Part shown: piece after piece, positions 22,973 to 34,299 of the stretch
Layout: the number at the start of each line of letters is the position of its first letter
Position numbering within the stretch: the first letter of the stretch is position 1
NCBI RefSeq assembly: GCF_000516985.1
Contig: NW_006917096.1
Coordinates: 473,080-537,079, forward strand
Source of the DNA: Pestalotiopsis fici W106-1
Lineage: Eukaryota; Ascomycota; Sordariomycetes; Amphisphaeriales; Sporocadaceae
Direction of reading: 5' to 3'
DNA length: 64,000 bases
The notes under the pieces: model-generated
Databases searched by the model: none
Told to the model about the DNA's origin: nothing
Seen by the model: the letters and a program-made list of their open reading frames with translations, nothing else
Translations under genes and position numbers: made by a program

Positions 22973-24544
22973 ATGGACCAAACAGACACCTTTGATCCTG
23001 AACTTTGTGCGAAACTGCATAATGAGATCTTGGAGATAGGCTGGGAGGCTGCGTATCATGAACTCGGCTTTGAGCAGGCTGCTCCCAGCACCTGGTGGGA
23101 TCGCCATGGGGAAGAGTGCGAGACGTCTGGAGTCGCTGCACGACTGACTCCCCAAGTCATTCAGTTTCTCAAATTGGCCCGAGAGATTGAGCCCCAACTC
23201 TGCAACTTTGAGACTGGCTATGCCAACTTTTTCTACTATATTTCGGGCCTTGCGCCACCTTCAGAGTTGCTCGTTGACGAAGCGATGTTTGGAAGTGGAA
23301 TCATACGTCTGTATTATGTCACGGGCCTGGAAAGTCATCCCTTTGGCGTCATGTGAGTGAGCCCGCCGTCTTGGCATGAAAAGCTCCGTGTAATAACAGA
23401 AATATGCCTTCAGTCTCAACCAGAATACTTTTAGGGTACAGGCAGTATATTCGTTGACAATGCATGATGAACAAACGCCCTGGATATCTCTGCAATCTCT
23501 CCTGGGTGGATATTTGGACATGATCCGACTCGGAAAGATCACCGCGGGCGAGGAAGAGTCTGACTCTGACGAGAGTTCAAGTGATGACGATGAAGATGAC
23601 GATGCAAAGGTAGATTTCGAGACTGATCAATTCTTGTCGATGATAGAGCCCCAACGCCCATGGGTGCTCCATTCGCACAGTGAACAAGTCTTGGATCGAA
23701 CTGTTGAGGCTTTCGCAAGCCTACTCAAAGCTATTCAGGACCGAATGCCTAGCGTTGAGTCGATTTCGGATGACATTCCTGCGAAAGCGCAAGGTGAGTA
23801 AAATATGAAGATCTCATGTCAATGTCCTACTGACATGTACCGAAAGCCATTGATCAAGCTATATCATTATTATTCCCCACGACACGAGCCACATTCGTAT
23901 TCAAGCTTCTTAGGAAGATTCGGGATCTTGTAGCTTCCGCTTCGCCGCACTTACGGTTCATTGCACCTGGAATACGTATCCTAAACTCGGACGATCTGAT
24001 GAAGCAGCCGTACCAAAAGATTGACTTTCACAAAAGCATCTACAACAATCCTATACTCATTCTTCCAGCCGAGGAAAGCGATGGTACAAAGGCCGTGACT
24101 CCTCGATTTGATCACTATCGCAATCCATTTCCCAGACCATACTCTAATGCTCGATCATTATACGACTGTGGCCTTTGGATTAGTGAGTCCCGGTTTGATT
24201 CAGCCGAGTTCGACGACCAATGCCGCCTGGTGCTGCCCCAGTCCGCCACTGGTAGCTTGGATACAGATGCCGTTCACTATGCGCGGAGTACGGATGGTGT
24301 CCTTTTGGACAGTCGAGACGGACCGGGCTTCAACACCGGGCTTTATCAGACAAAGGTCAACCCGTTCATCTCTCGCAACCACGATGTGGAGTTGTTCCGT
24401 GTGCTGGAGAACTGGGTGGAACTGGTTGAAAGCGGAGTTTGGCAGGTTGACGAAAATGGAGTTGCAGGAGGAATAGAGAAATGGCGGGAAGCTGACAGAG
24501 ACGAGGAGAAGAGTCTTAAGTATAGGATCCCCCTGACATGGTAG
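22973..24544 (+). CDS. Hypothetical fungal protein (478 aa)
   Basis: I do not recognise this family. Three exons (22973-23352, 23435-23793, 23847-24544) join in frame through consensus introns (donors GTGAGT in both; acceptors TTTTAG and AAAG). The protein starts MDQTDTFDPELCAKLHNEIL. It has aromatic-rich segments (FETGYANFFYYISG), an acidic low-complexity run at residues ~165-180 (EEESDSDESSSDDDEDDDAK) and a C-terminal region with YDCGLWISESRFDSAEFDDQ. No signal peptide or membrane helix is visible, so it is probably soluble. The third exon's acceptor is set by reading back in frame from the long downstream open frame. The MITE ends about 370 bases upstream of the start codon. Confidence 0.75.
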
Positions 24545-25865
24545 CAGATTAGAGTGCAACCATGAGGCACTGTAAAGGAAATGCATCATCGCTTGATGTG
24601 GCAGTCGTTCGAGGCAGAGTCTGCATCTAGACCATTTCTGAGTGCAGCGTATTGCCGACTCCCTATTTTTAATTGTAGATGACGCGCGCGCACTATTAGC
24701 ACAATACCTGAGCATGCACGCACGCACACTTAATCTGTGTGCTTGGAATCATGGCATCATATTTACAGATTAGGCTAATCGGCCGACAAACAATTATACT
24801 ACTGCGCAACAATCCGAATCCCCCACGCGACATTCATGCCATCAATCCTACGCTGCGCAACTCTTCGATTAATGTCAGACGCCCATATCAGTAGGCATCG
24901 CCAACATGCAGAAAATCAACGCCACACAGGGGAGAGCAAATGAGATCAGATACTGTCAAAAGATCTAGAATCATGCCGGATGTCAAGCGACAAGCCAGGA
25001 TGTATCCGGGGTGGTAAGCAAGGGGTAAGCAGGGGGGTCCCCAGGGGCGCTGTCGTGTTTATAGTGCTGGGCCAATCTTGTCCCCCCTATAACCTAGCCG
25101 AGCCCCGAAGCGATGGATCACTCCAGGATCAGCCAGCAGAGCCGCTTGCACCCAAGTCGCTATATGAGTGAAACAAAAGTCATCTCGTCTAGCCAATCAG
25201 CAACTTGCCATTCCCAACACCCTATGGGTCAATCTTTTACTTGAGAAAATCCAGTCGCTAGCAAGCCGGGGTAAGTTCACCTGATGTTTAAATTATGGAT
25301 AGAGGGATTTGTGGGGGCCCGGCCTTTCAAGCTTTAACAATACCAGATGGAAGTGGCTCGTCGTGAACCAAGACCTATTCATGGTCCCTCATGAGGCTCC
25401 ATACCTCTACATACAGCTGCCTGAACTGGTTTATCATATTGAGTGGATACGCGCATCTTGTTTCATGCCAAGATGTTTTTCCTTCAATCGGTTCAGCTAC
25501 CGAGGTGAATCTTGGCCCTGAGGCTCTGGTCATGGGTATCTACAAGCAGTCAATGATTCCTCTACTATGCATGCTGACCAAGGTCTTGAAGGTAATGGGG
25601 GAAATATATAGACAAGTCATCTTGCCTGCACTCTCTCATCTTCTATTCTTCTCCATTTCATCTTTTCCGGGTGCTTGCACATTCTTTTCACCATCGCCGC
25701 TAGTTCGGTGTTTGTCATTCATTCATTCATTCATCCATTCAATTCGTTACAAGCCTTTGAAGGCCATATACATTCATTTCACACAACTACAGCAAATAGA
25801 AAGAAAAAGATATCTAGCCGATCGATATAACACACAAACAGTCTTTTGAAAACAAGTCACTCAAG
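24545..25865. promoter_or_regulatory. Intergenic region with the cellobiose dehydrogenase promoter
   Basis: About 1.3 kb without a gene. Within ~860 bases upstream of the CDH start are three matches to the CreA/Cre1 consensus SYGGRG: CCGGGG at 25006-25011, CCGGGG at 25266-25271 and GTGGGG at 25311-25316. A TATA-like AAATATATAG lies at 25602-25611, which would leave a leader of about 220 nt that is CT-rich and includes an ATTC microsatellite. The CreA hexamer is degenerate and occurs often by chance. Confidence 0.4.
25715..25740. repeat. ATTC tetranucleotide repeat in the probable CDH leader
   Basis: Five to six tandem ATTC units, the last slightly altered (ATCC), inside the pyrimidine-rich region between the TATA-like box and the CDH start codon. 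Confidence 0.8.
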
Positions 25866-28398
25866 ATGCATTCTACCCTCGTGGGCTCAGTTGCCCTTGC
25901 TGGGCTTGCCCAGCTGGCAGCCGCTGCTGTCAAGACTACAGCTTACACAGATTCCAACACTGGCATCGACTTCCAGACGTATTTCGACACTACCACTGGC
26001 TATAGTTTCGGTATGGCTATTCCTGAGGATGCCACTACCGATTTCATTGGTCAGATGGTGGTGCCTCTGACCGACGGAGCTGGTTGGGGTGCCTTGGCCA
26101 TGGGCCCAGGAATGACTGGCAGTATGTATTTCACGATCTTCCCATCTCATCTCAGTATTCTCTACAAGAACATGCACTAAATTAGGATTGTGTCAAGGAC
26201 TTTTGCTCGTAGCATGGCCCAACGGAGAAGAGGTTGTGTCCAGTTTCCGATACACGAGCGCATACTCAACCCCCGACGTGTACACGAACTCGACACTGTC
26301 GGCCTTACCCATTGCCAATGGTACCTTTATCAACAGCACGCACTTGTCTTACACTTTTGTCTGCGAGGGCTGCGTGATTGGAGGCTCTACGACTTTTGAT
26401 TTTTCGGCCGATACTGGTGCTCTTGGTTATGCTGTTTCCAGCTCCAACCCAACTACGCCGTCTGACTCGTCCACTGCTTTGGTCTACCACGACCTTGGTG
26501 CCAACATTTATGTTGCCAACTTTACTGCCGCTCAGTCTGCTCAATATGCTACTTGGGCTTCTTACGGGTCAGCTGTCAGCACTACTCCTTCCACCGGAGG
26601 ATCAAACTCGACCAACTCAACCACTCCTACCACGGGTTCTGGCTCAAACAGCACCATCTCTACCCCCACAACCTTCAACACCACTTACGATGTCATTGTT
26701 GTCGGCGGTGGTACCTCTGGTATCATTGCTGCTGAGCGCTTGGCCGAGAGCGGCGTCAACGTCTTGCTCATTGAGCGTGGCCCTGCCAACACCGTGTCTC
26801 TCGGCTCTAGCCAGGGTCTGTCTTGGAACGATACTCTGACTCCCTATGATGTGCCCGCTCTTGGCAGCAGCTTGTCCACTCTCTCGGGTACCAAGTTCTG
26901 CTCTGACACTGCTTCAACTGCTGGCTGTCTGCTCGGTGGTTCCAGCTCTGTCAACGGTCTGAACTTCATTCATCCTCCAGCTCACGACTTTGAGCGTTGG
27001 CCCACGGGTTGGAACTGGGACTCCATTTCCGAGGCTGCTGACCGTCTCTACTCTCGCAACCCTGGTACCACGCAGCCCTCTGCCGATGGCAAGCACTATG
27101 ACGACCTGGCTTACACCACATGGTCTTCATACCTCAGTCAGCAGGGCTGGAGCGAGGTTGACTCTATCGAGAGCCCCGATGAGAAGCATGCCGTCTTTTC
27201 TCGCCCCGCCTGGAGTATCTCCAACCACCTCCGCGCTGGACCTGCCAGAACCTACATGCCCTTTGCTGAGCAGCTTGACACCTTTACCCTGAGACTCGAG
27301 ACCAATGTCATTCAGGTTCTGAGGACCGGTAGCACCGTCACTGGTGTCTTGACCCAGGCCACCGACGGCTCCACTCAAATCATTAACCTCAACACCAACG
27401 GCAAGGTCGTCCTCGCTTCGGGTGCCCTTTCCACTCCTCGTGTTCTCTGGAACTCTGGTATCGGTCGCTCCGATGCTCTCAGCATTGTCCAGAGCGGCAC
27501 TTCTGGTGTCTCTTTGCCCGACTCGGCTGACTGGATTGACCTGCCTGTCGGACACAACTTGATGGACCACGCTCAAGTGCCTCTGCAATTCAAAGCCGCA
27601 CCCACTTTTGAGGCTTTTGACTTTTCTGGCCTTGCCTCTTCGCCCAACTCGACAGATCTGGATCTGTATGAGCAGGGTGCCGGTACCATTACCCAGGCAG
27701 CTCAGCGCATGCACATTTGGACGTCGGCCAACGGAACCGATGGCGTAACTCGCTACCTCCAGGGTACCATCAGCGCCATGGCCGACGACACCGTCACCGT
27801 CAAGGTCTTCCTCACCCACGGTGCCACCAGTCGTGGTGAGCTCGGAATTTCGTCCTCGGGCAGCACCGTCCTCAACACCAAGCCCTGGTTGACCACGAAT
27901 GAGGATATGGCCGTCTACTCTGACTTTATCCAGTCTCTGCTGGACATGACCTCGAGCAACTCTTCCATTGCGTCCGGCAACAGCACCCACACCCTGAGCT
28001 ACTCCACCTCGGGCGCCACCCCGTCCAGCATCATCTCTGCGTCTCTGGTCAGCGGCGACCACTGGGTCGGCAGCGCCAGAATGGGCACTGATGATGGTCG
28101 CCAAAACGGTACCGCTGTTGTCGATCTCGATACTAGAGTTTACGGTACCGACAACCTCTTTGTCGTCGATGCCTCCATCCACCCCGACCTGCCCACCGGC
28201 AACACCCAGGCCATCATCATGATTGTCGCCGAGCAGGCCGCCGCCAAGATTTCCGCCTACAACGTTGCCAACTGGAACGGCAGCACCGGATCCAACTCGA
28301 CCGATACCACTGGTGGCAGCACCGGCTCGGGTAGCGGAACCAGCAAGTGCCGCAAGAGAAAGCGATCGGTTCGCCACCAGGTCAACTGGCACTCTTAG
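25866..28398 (+). CDS. Cellobiose dehydrogenase (cytochrome-GMC flavocytochrome)
   Basis: Secreted flavocytochrome that oxidises cellobiose and passes electrons to lytic polysaccharide monooxygenases (family knowledge). Exons are 25866-26121 and 26198-28398, giving 818 residues. A signal peptide (VGSVALAGLAQLAAAA) leads into a cytochrome domain at ~20-210, with GMAIPEDATTDFIGQMVVP and LLLVAWPNGEE; the likely haem ligands are Met in GPGMTG and His in VYHDLG. A Ser/Thr/Asn linker follows at ~210-245. The GMC dehydrogenase domain starts with the FAD motif DVIVVGGGTSGIIAAERL and contains GGSSSVNGLNFI. The catalytic pair is His in SGDHWVGSARMG (~706) and Asn in LPTGNTQ (~753). There is no cellulose-binding module; the C-terminus instead ends in a Gly/Ser/Thr tail and a basic cluster (KCRKRKRSVR). 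The long antisense frame is a shadow. Confidence 0.93.
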
Positions 28399-28643
28399 AG
28401 TTTCTTTTCCTTGGAATGACTTTTTTCCCTGTCGTCAAAGACAACGGTGTGTAGCGGCTCTGATGAAAAGATTTCATCGCCTTTTTTCTTTCTCTTCATT
28501 TTGTAAATAGTTTAGAGCATTGTATTACATAGACGCGAAATGCATAGAGCGTACATAGACGTTCCATCTGAATTCTCATTGCTTTTGATAACGTGCCATC
28601 GCATCGACCTTTTATTGGTACTCCTGTATACTTCCATGTCCAA

Positions 28644-30476
28644 TCATGGCGACCACGATCTCCGAATCACATTCGCCATTCGCTCGATACCCAATTCCAT
28701 ATCGTCTTTCTGTAACAATTATCAGTAAATCTCACATGGTTAGAAAGGGCAGGAAACGTACCGTAGTCATGGAAAAGGCCAGTCGAAAGTGCGACGAATC
28801 TGGATCAGCGCCACGCGCAGTTGTGCTGGTCTTGTCTGCGCCCTGCCACGGGTGGTAATAATATCCCGGCGTCAACAGCACGCGCTCCTCGGCTAGCTCA
28901 GCCCAAAGCTTGTTTGCAAAGATCTGTTCAGGGTCCACCTCGACCGCGGCGTTCTTGAGCGCCAGATACTTGGCGTTGTGACCAAAGTAAAACTTTGTCC
29001 AGATGAACATGCCGCCCGTCGGGGCGATAAAGCTAAAGACGGGGACTCTAGATCCATTCGGGCCGAGGATTGCAGCCACCAGTCCTCCCTCTGCCCCCGA
29101 TAGCTCTGGATACTCGGACGCGGGCGCCAAGTCAAAGCTCTTGCGCAGCGCGGCAACCATCCAGTCCCTTCGACGCTGGTACTCGAGGCGCAGATTCTGC
29201 AGCCAGGTAATGTAGCCGTCGCGCGACCAGCGCGTGAGCAGGGCCAGCACCAGAGCCTGCGACAGGCCCGACGGGTCCTGCGTCTCGACCTCGGTGGCGC
29301 GCAGCAGGCGCTCCGTGAACAGCGGGTTGGCGACAAAGTAGCCCAGTCGCAGGCCCGGTGCCAGTGTTTTGCTAAAGGACTCGAGACGGATTACGCGACC
29401 CTGTCGGTCGAAGCGTAGGAATGAGGGGACCAGCGACGAGAGGAACTCTTTGTTGCTTGTCGAGGTGTACTCGGTGGGAGTCCCCGAGGTATCAATTTCT
29501 GGGTATTGCAGAAAGTAGTATGGGTCATCTTCCACAATTATGACATCTACAGTCGTTGAATGAGCCAATTGTGCATGATTCTTAAAGTGATCCAGTTTGT
29601 TATATCACTCACCGTACTTGACGCAGATTTCATAGATTTTCCGGCGTCTTTCAGAGCCCATCGATACACCCGTCGGATTCGAACCCACACTGACCAGGTA
29701 CAGCACATGCGGCCTCTTAACGCCGGGGTGCGTCGCATCCCACGTGGACAAGATCTCCTCGAGGGCCGTGTCCGTGATGCCCTCGCCGTCCATGGCCACG
29801 GGGGCCGCAAAATTGTCATTGGGAATCCACAAGGCCTGCGACGATGGGTACGTGTAGCTCTCGCACAGGATATAGTCACCCTTTTCGCACAACAAGCCGA
29901 CCACTTTACTCCAGGCATTGGTGTTGCCCGGGTGCAGGAGCACGTCAAAGTCCTTGTAGGCTGGACGGTGAATCTGCCGTGTAAAGTCGAGACACCATTG
30001 TCGCAACTCGGCATTACCGGTGCATGTTCCTGTAAATTTTGAGCTTTTGATGGACTTTTTCTCCAATTTCCCCCTTGGCGCACGATGACTTACCGTATTG
30101 AAGGAATTTGGACAGTGGCGGCGTTTCCCCCGAGTCGTTGGACAATTTAATCTCAAGGCTATCCGCCGTTGGCGATGGCGCCGACACAGTGAACGATGCA
30201 TCGTACACGGGAAACAGAGATGGATGTGGGAGGCCTTGTAATTGCAATTAATACTTTGAGACCCCAAACTTGGTAAGGGGATTGCTTACCTCCAGCTAGA
30301 CTGATCATGCCATCGTAGCCCATGAATTTGATTATATCCTTGAGCGGGCTAGGGTGTCGTGAGCGGGATAGCAAATTCAAGTGATGCGATAAATCGACGG
30401 CATTGGGTAAATGGCCATTCATTTTGCGTGTCGCCGTGGTCTCCAAAACCGCGGCTACAGTCTCGTTGTCGTTCAT
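28644..30476 (-). CDS. PLP-dependent aminotransferase class I/II (Aro8-like)
   Basis: Fold-type I aminotransferase, similar to fungal aromatic-amino-acid/2-aminoadipate transaminases. Five exons are reconstructed: the first from 30476 (MNDNETV) to 30290, a second with GLPHPSLFPVYDASF, a third with VLLHPGNTNAWSKVV and SVGSNPTGVSMG, a fourth with the active site, and a short terminal exon 28644-28709. Key features are the PLP-contact motif SNPTG, VEDDPYYFLQYP with the cofactor-binding Asp and Tyr, the Schiff-base Lys in ESFSKTLAPGLRLGY, and the substrate-carboxylate Arg in FRLAFS. The last intron (28710-28761, GTACGT...ACAG) lets the protein continue as KDDMELGIERMANVI; without it, it would end VRFLPFLTM. 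A second in-frame ATG at 30515 is possible. Amino-acid specificity is not determinable. It is divergent from the MFS transporter gene. Confidence 0.88.
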
Positions 30477-30732
30477 CTTGAGTCGTTTATAATCCGTGTT
30501 ACCAAGAAAATGCAAGTAATGCTAAACAAGTATCGTTTCCTGCGCCAAGGGTTTTGTAGAGTGACACAAGCAACTCAATCTAGACGAGAGACGGCCGATG
30601 AAGACCGGGTAGGTAAAAAGAGTCACTTGTTCCCCGCCCCGCCCCGGTCCGCCAACTCGGCTTAGATGCCACATTTACGGTGGATGCGTTTTTCGGAGGC
30701 GTCCGATCCTTCGCGGACGTTCTTGAAATACC

Positions 30733-30748
30733 GATACTGTAAAGTATC
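30733..30748. promoter_or_regulatory. Inverted repeat GATACT-N4-AGTATC
   Basis: Perfect 6-bp arms separated by GTAA. It shares its half-site with the longer palindrome 94 bases to the right, suggesting a dimeric regulator site. No binding protein is known to me for this sequence. Confidence 0.4.
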
Positions 30749-30841
30749 ATCATTCGAAATGGTGAAATGATGGCTCTGGGGAGATTCTTATCGAGTTACT
30801 TTACTCCTTCTACGGTCAAATTGAACCAGTGGCTTGGGTTA

Positions 30842-30864
30842 GTCAAGTATCATTGATACTTGAC
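30842..30864. promoter_or_regulatory. 23-bp perfect palindrome (11-bp arms, 1-nt centre)
   Basis: The left arm GTCAAGTATCA and right arm TGATACTTGAC are exact reverse complements around a single T. A perfect 11-bp arm is unlikely by chance at this position. It lies about 310 bases from the MFS start and 365 bases from the aminotransferase start. Confidence 0.55.
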
Positions 30865-31171
30865 CCATGTCCGTAGGAAGAAACCAGATACTATTGGCTT
30901 CGGTACACAGCCGAGCTCCGGCCGAGACCCCCTAGAACAGGTCACCAGCTTATCGACATGATCATCCCCAGGATATGGACTAGACTCGTGTGACAATGGA
31001 CTGCGTGTTGGTTGTGGCGATAAGATCCTGGAGATATTACTGTCGATTATGCTGCAATTGATAACCTGGCCGCTTCCCTGACTCTAAAACTTCAAGACCG
31101 TAATGCTGTAATTCTGAAAATCAAGGCCATTGGAAGGAAATCTCGTCTTTTGCTTTGAGTTGGATTCCAAA

Positions 31172-33294
31172 ATGTCGTCCCACGATATAGAAAAGTCGGC
31201 CATGAAGGATGCGCCCGGCGTCCACGCTGCGGCACCTTCCATCCAGGAAGGCGGCGATGGCAAGGCAAGCGATGTGGTTGCCGACATTGTACACGCTGCC
31301 GAGGGAGAGTATACAGCGGCTCAGTACGCCAAGGTACTTCGACGAGCAGATTGGATTCTTCTTCCCCTCATGTGGATTGTGTCTGGCACGCAGTATGCCG
31401 ACAAGGTGTCTGTCAGTACACAGGCTACCTTTGGGCTTCGTACAGACACGGGATTGGTTGGTCAGCAGTATTCATGTGAGTTGGATGCATCCTAGCTGCA
31501 TTTCTGCACTTGAAATTGGTACTGAGTCCAGCCAGGGTTGAGTTCGGTGTTCTACATTGCCTATCTCTTGTAAGTATTATTTTTTTTTCTTTAATCTGAG
31601 CTTCTAGACATATACTCCCCCTACGACAGAGATTGGAGATCTAACACCGCATTCGTAGGGCCGAAGCACCTGGAAATTATCTCATGCAAAAAGTCAACAT
31701 TCGATACATGGTCTCGATATCCATGCTCATCTGGGGTATGAAGGAGCACTATACACTTGTCAATTCATTTGCTGACTCTTGCCAAGGTGTGCTTGTTCTT
31801 TGCATTGCATTTTGCCGAAACTTTGCAGAGTTGATGGTAGTACGAACCCTTCAGGGTATTGCTGGTAAGTGATTGAAGGACTTGGGTAGAATCCATCAGC
31901 TAATCAATCGCTCTTTTTTCAGAGTGCACAACATAGTGAGTCAAATGCATAAATGCGATCAAAACGATTAGCCAACTAATATCCTCAGTCCGGCACTTCT
32001 TGTACTTACGGCATCATGGTACACAACAGAAGAACACAGCTCGCGCGTCATGGTATGGGGAACCGCGAACGCCGGTATGGACGTGATTACGAGTCTCATC
32101 AACTACGGCATCGGCATGCGAGCAAAGCAGGACCCGACGGGGCTGGCGCCTTGGAAAGGCATCTCGCTCTTTCTCGGCTCCCTTACCATTGTGCTCTCGT
32201 TCATTGTCTACCTCGTCTTTGGCACGCCACGAGAAGTCCGCTGGCTCAGCGCCGAGGAGAAGCGCATTGCCTATGCTCGCGTCGTCGCCAGTCAGACGGG
32301 TTCGGATGCCCAGGAGCGGACGCAGTGGCGTTGGGATCAGGTTCGGGCTTCGTTCCGTGATCCTCAGCTCTACTTTGTCTTCTTTTTCGTCGTCATCAAC
32401 TCTATTCCCAATGGTGGAGTCACGGCCTTTGGCAACTTGGTCTATGTCTCTTTTGGATTCTCGAGCTTGGATACCATAGTCAAGGGCAAGATCCCTCAGC
32501 AGTTACTTTCCATTGCTGTTTTCGCCGCAGCCGGTATCCTTACGAGAAAGAAGGCCAACCTTCGAAGTAAGTCTTGTCTCGCATCTCTCTCGCTCAAATC
32601 AGATATTGACTATCACAGTGTATGTTGCTGCACTCTCCGTGGTCCCGTCCTTTGCCGGCATGCTCGGACTGGCTCTGTTGCCAAAGACCGGCCACCTGTG
32701 GACAAGATGGGGCGTGTACTTTATCACGTCCATCGGAAATGTCGCTGCACCGAGTACGTAGTCTTTGCGTCGAAATCTGGCGATAAATATCATAACATTG
32801 ACATTTACAGTGACATGGACTTTGATCCCTTCCAACATTGCCGGTCGAACGAAAAAGTCTGTCATTTCTACAGTTCTTTTGATTGCATACTGCACCGGCA
32901 ACACCATTGGTGCTCAAGTATTCCAGGAAAAAGATGCCCCAAGGGTAAGTCATCTTGATACCCACACACAGTGATTCCCATGGCCCAGCTCAAAGCATGC
33001 TGACACTCCATTGCAGTACATTCCCGCCATTGTCGTGTGCTCTGTCATGTACGGATTACAGTTCGTCATCTTGAGTATATGGAGGCTTTATTGTAGGTTG
33101 ATTCCTTGCCTCAGAACGTGGAGCGACCAGTAGCTAATCTCTATACATCTACAGACATTCGCCAAAACCGAAAGCGCGATGCCATGGTGCGCGACCTCGG
33201 AATGTCGGCCGAGGAAGCAGAGCATCAAGGCCGTCTGAATGCGGAATCCGACATGACGGATGTCGAGAACGTTCATTTTAGATACAACATGTAG
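31172..33294 (+). CDS. MFS transporter, allantoate permease (Dal5/ACS) family
   Basis: Major facilitator of the anion:cation symporter family, which in fungi imports allantoate, pantothenate, nicotinate and similar organic anions; the substrate is unknown here. The gene has many short introns. Starts with MSSHDIEKSAMKDAPG; the cytosolic N-terminus leads to RRADWILLPLMWIVSGTQYA and DKVSVSTQATFGL, the usual first-helix region (normally D-K/R-xNxG). Further segments include WLSSVFYIAYLLAEAPGNYL, ISMLIWGVLVLCIAFCRNFA, WYTTEEHSSRVMVWGTANAG, then helices 7-12 with IPSNIAGRTKKSV and YCTGNTIGAQVF. The last exon encodes RQNRKRDAMVRDLGMSAEEA and ends HFRYNM. I followed the frame across the splice junctions at 31476, about 31570, 31738 and 33093, and it stays open, so the gene seems functional. 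Confidence 0.88.
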
Positions 33295-34299
33295 TTGTTG
33301 CTGATCACACATCCTAAACAGCCAGCGTCTATGACTGTATGAGATTGTAAATAAAGGTTATGGATGATGTGTAGCTGCGCATTGGTTTGGTGGTGATGGC
33401 AGCTCGTTATCATTATAAAAGAAGAAAATGTGATTGAGATTTGAAACAAATCGGAGAGAGGCAACCGCCATCGCGAGATGAATGCAATTGAATCTCAATA
33501 TAACGATTTATCTTTGTACTTCTTACTTCAAATCCCCCCTTCTTGATCAGAGACGTGAATGTGACCTAATCTTGGGAAATGATAAGATTTTCTTTTTATT
33601 CAAATACGATGTTGAAGGAATTCCTATTTCTTCTAAATGAAGCATCAATGTTGAAATAGCGATAGATATATCAAAACATTCAAGTGTATCAACTAAACAG
33701 CTTTTACATCAAGTCTCAAATTCGCTCTTTTTCTGCCGACACGGAATTCATCGCCCAGAAGTCTAGGGGTCATGTCCACTTATTTCTCACGACACTAATG
33801 AATGCGCTGGAGATCCATCCGTCGATTAATTCAGCCAATCACTGAGCGTCGCCTAGAGGGGTTGCCACTAAACAAGCTTCCGCCACTGGGCGGCCACCCC
33901 AACTATAACCAGCGATTACAGGCCGTACTATCGGCTTCGGTCGGGGCAGCGCGATGAAGAGACCACAACCAGAACCAGAACCGCCAATCTCAATCCAATC
34001 TCATTTCTTAGATAATAAACATTGTCATCATCTTCCGAGTTCCGTGCCTTTCAATCATCGGCTGTTTGCACAGCTTCTATTGCTATCTCGCTCCGTGGTC
34101 GGTCCTTGATGTACGACCGGTACAAGTGGACCTGGAATATTGCGAATTTTGGTCAGTTATAGTGAGTGTTATTCGCCCTTTTGTCGGAAGGGATCCGACC
34201 CAGTGACCCGTCCACAACGATTGACACAACACTTGTGTTGATGTACTGTGACCAAGTCGTTCACATTGTCATTGAACCAAGATACAATTTTCTGGAAGA
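33295..34299. other. Intergenic region
   Basis: About 1 kb between the 3' end of the MFS gene and the carboxylesterase start, AT-rich up to ~33740. I see no gene or notable repeat. An open frame starting at 34166 overlaps the esterase in another frame and is not supported. The right half should contain the esterase promoter. Confidence 0.45.

Larger units (their letters stand above)
30477..31171. promoter_or_regulatory. Divergent promoter aminotransferase / MFS transporter
   Basis: About 700 bases between divergent starts. It contains two inverted repeats built on the half-site AGTATC (30733-30748 and 30842-30864) and a single GATACT at 30887-30892. No coding exon was found. Confidence 0.5.

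Noticed and set aside
27127..28392. 421-residue open frame antisense to cellobiose dehydrogenase
   Set aside because: It lies entirely inside a strongly conserved gene; composition is explained by the complement of its codon use.
29680..29700. GATTCGAACCC, resembling a tRNA B box on the minus strand
   Set aside because: It is inside a conserved aminotransferase exon encoding SNPTG and no cloverleaf surrounds it.
31172..33294. Suspected pseudogene because the MFS gene is split among many frames
   Set aside because: Each frame change I followed coincides with consensus GT and AG sites, and the product keeps all expected helices.
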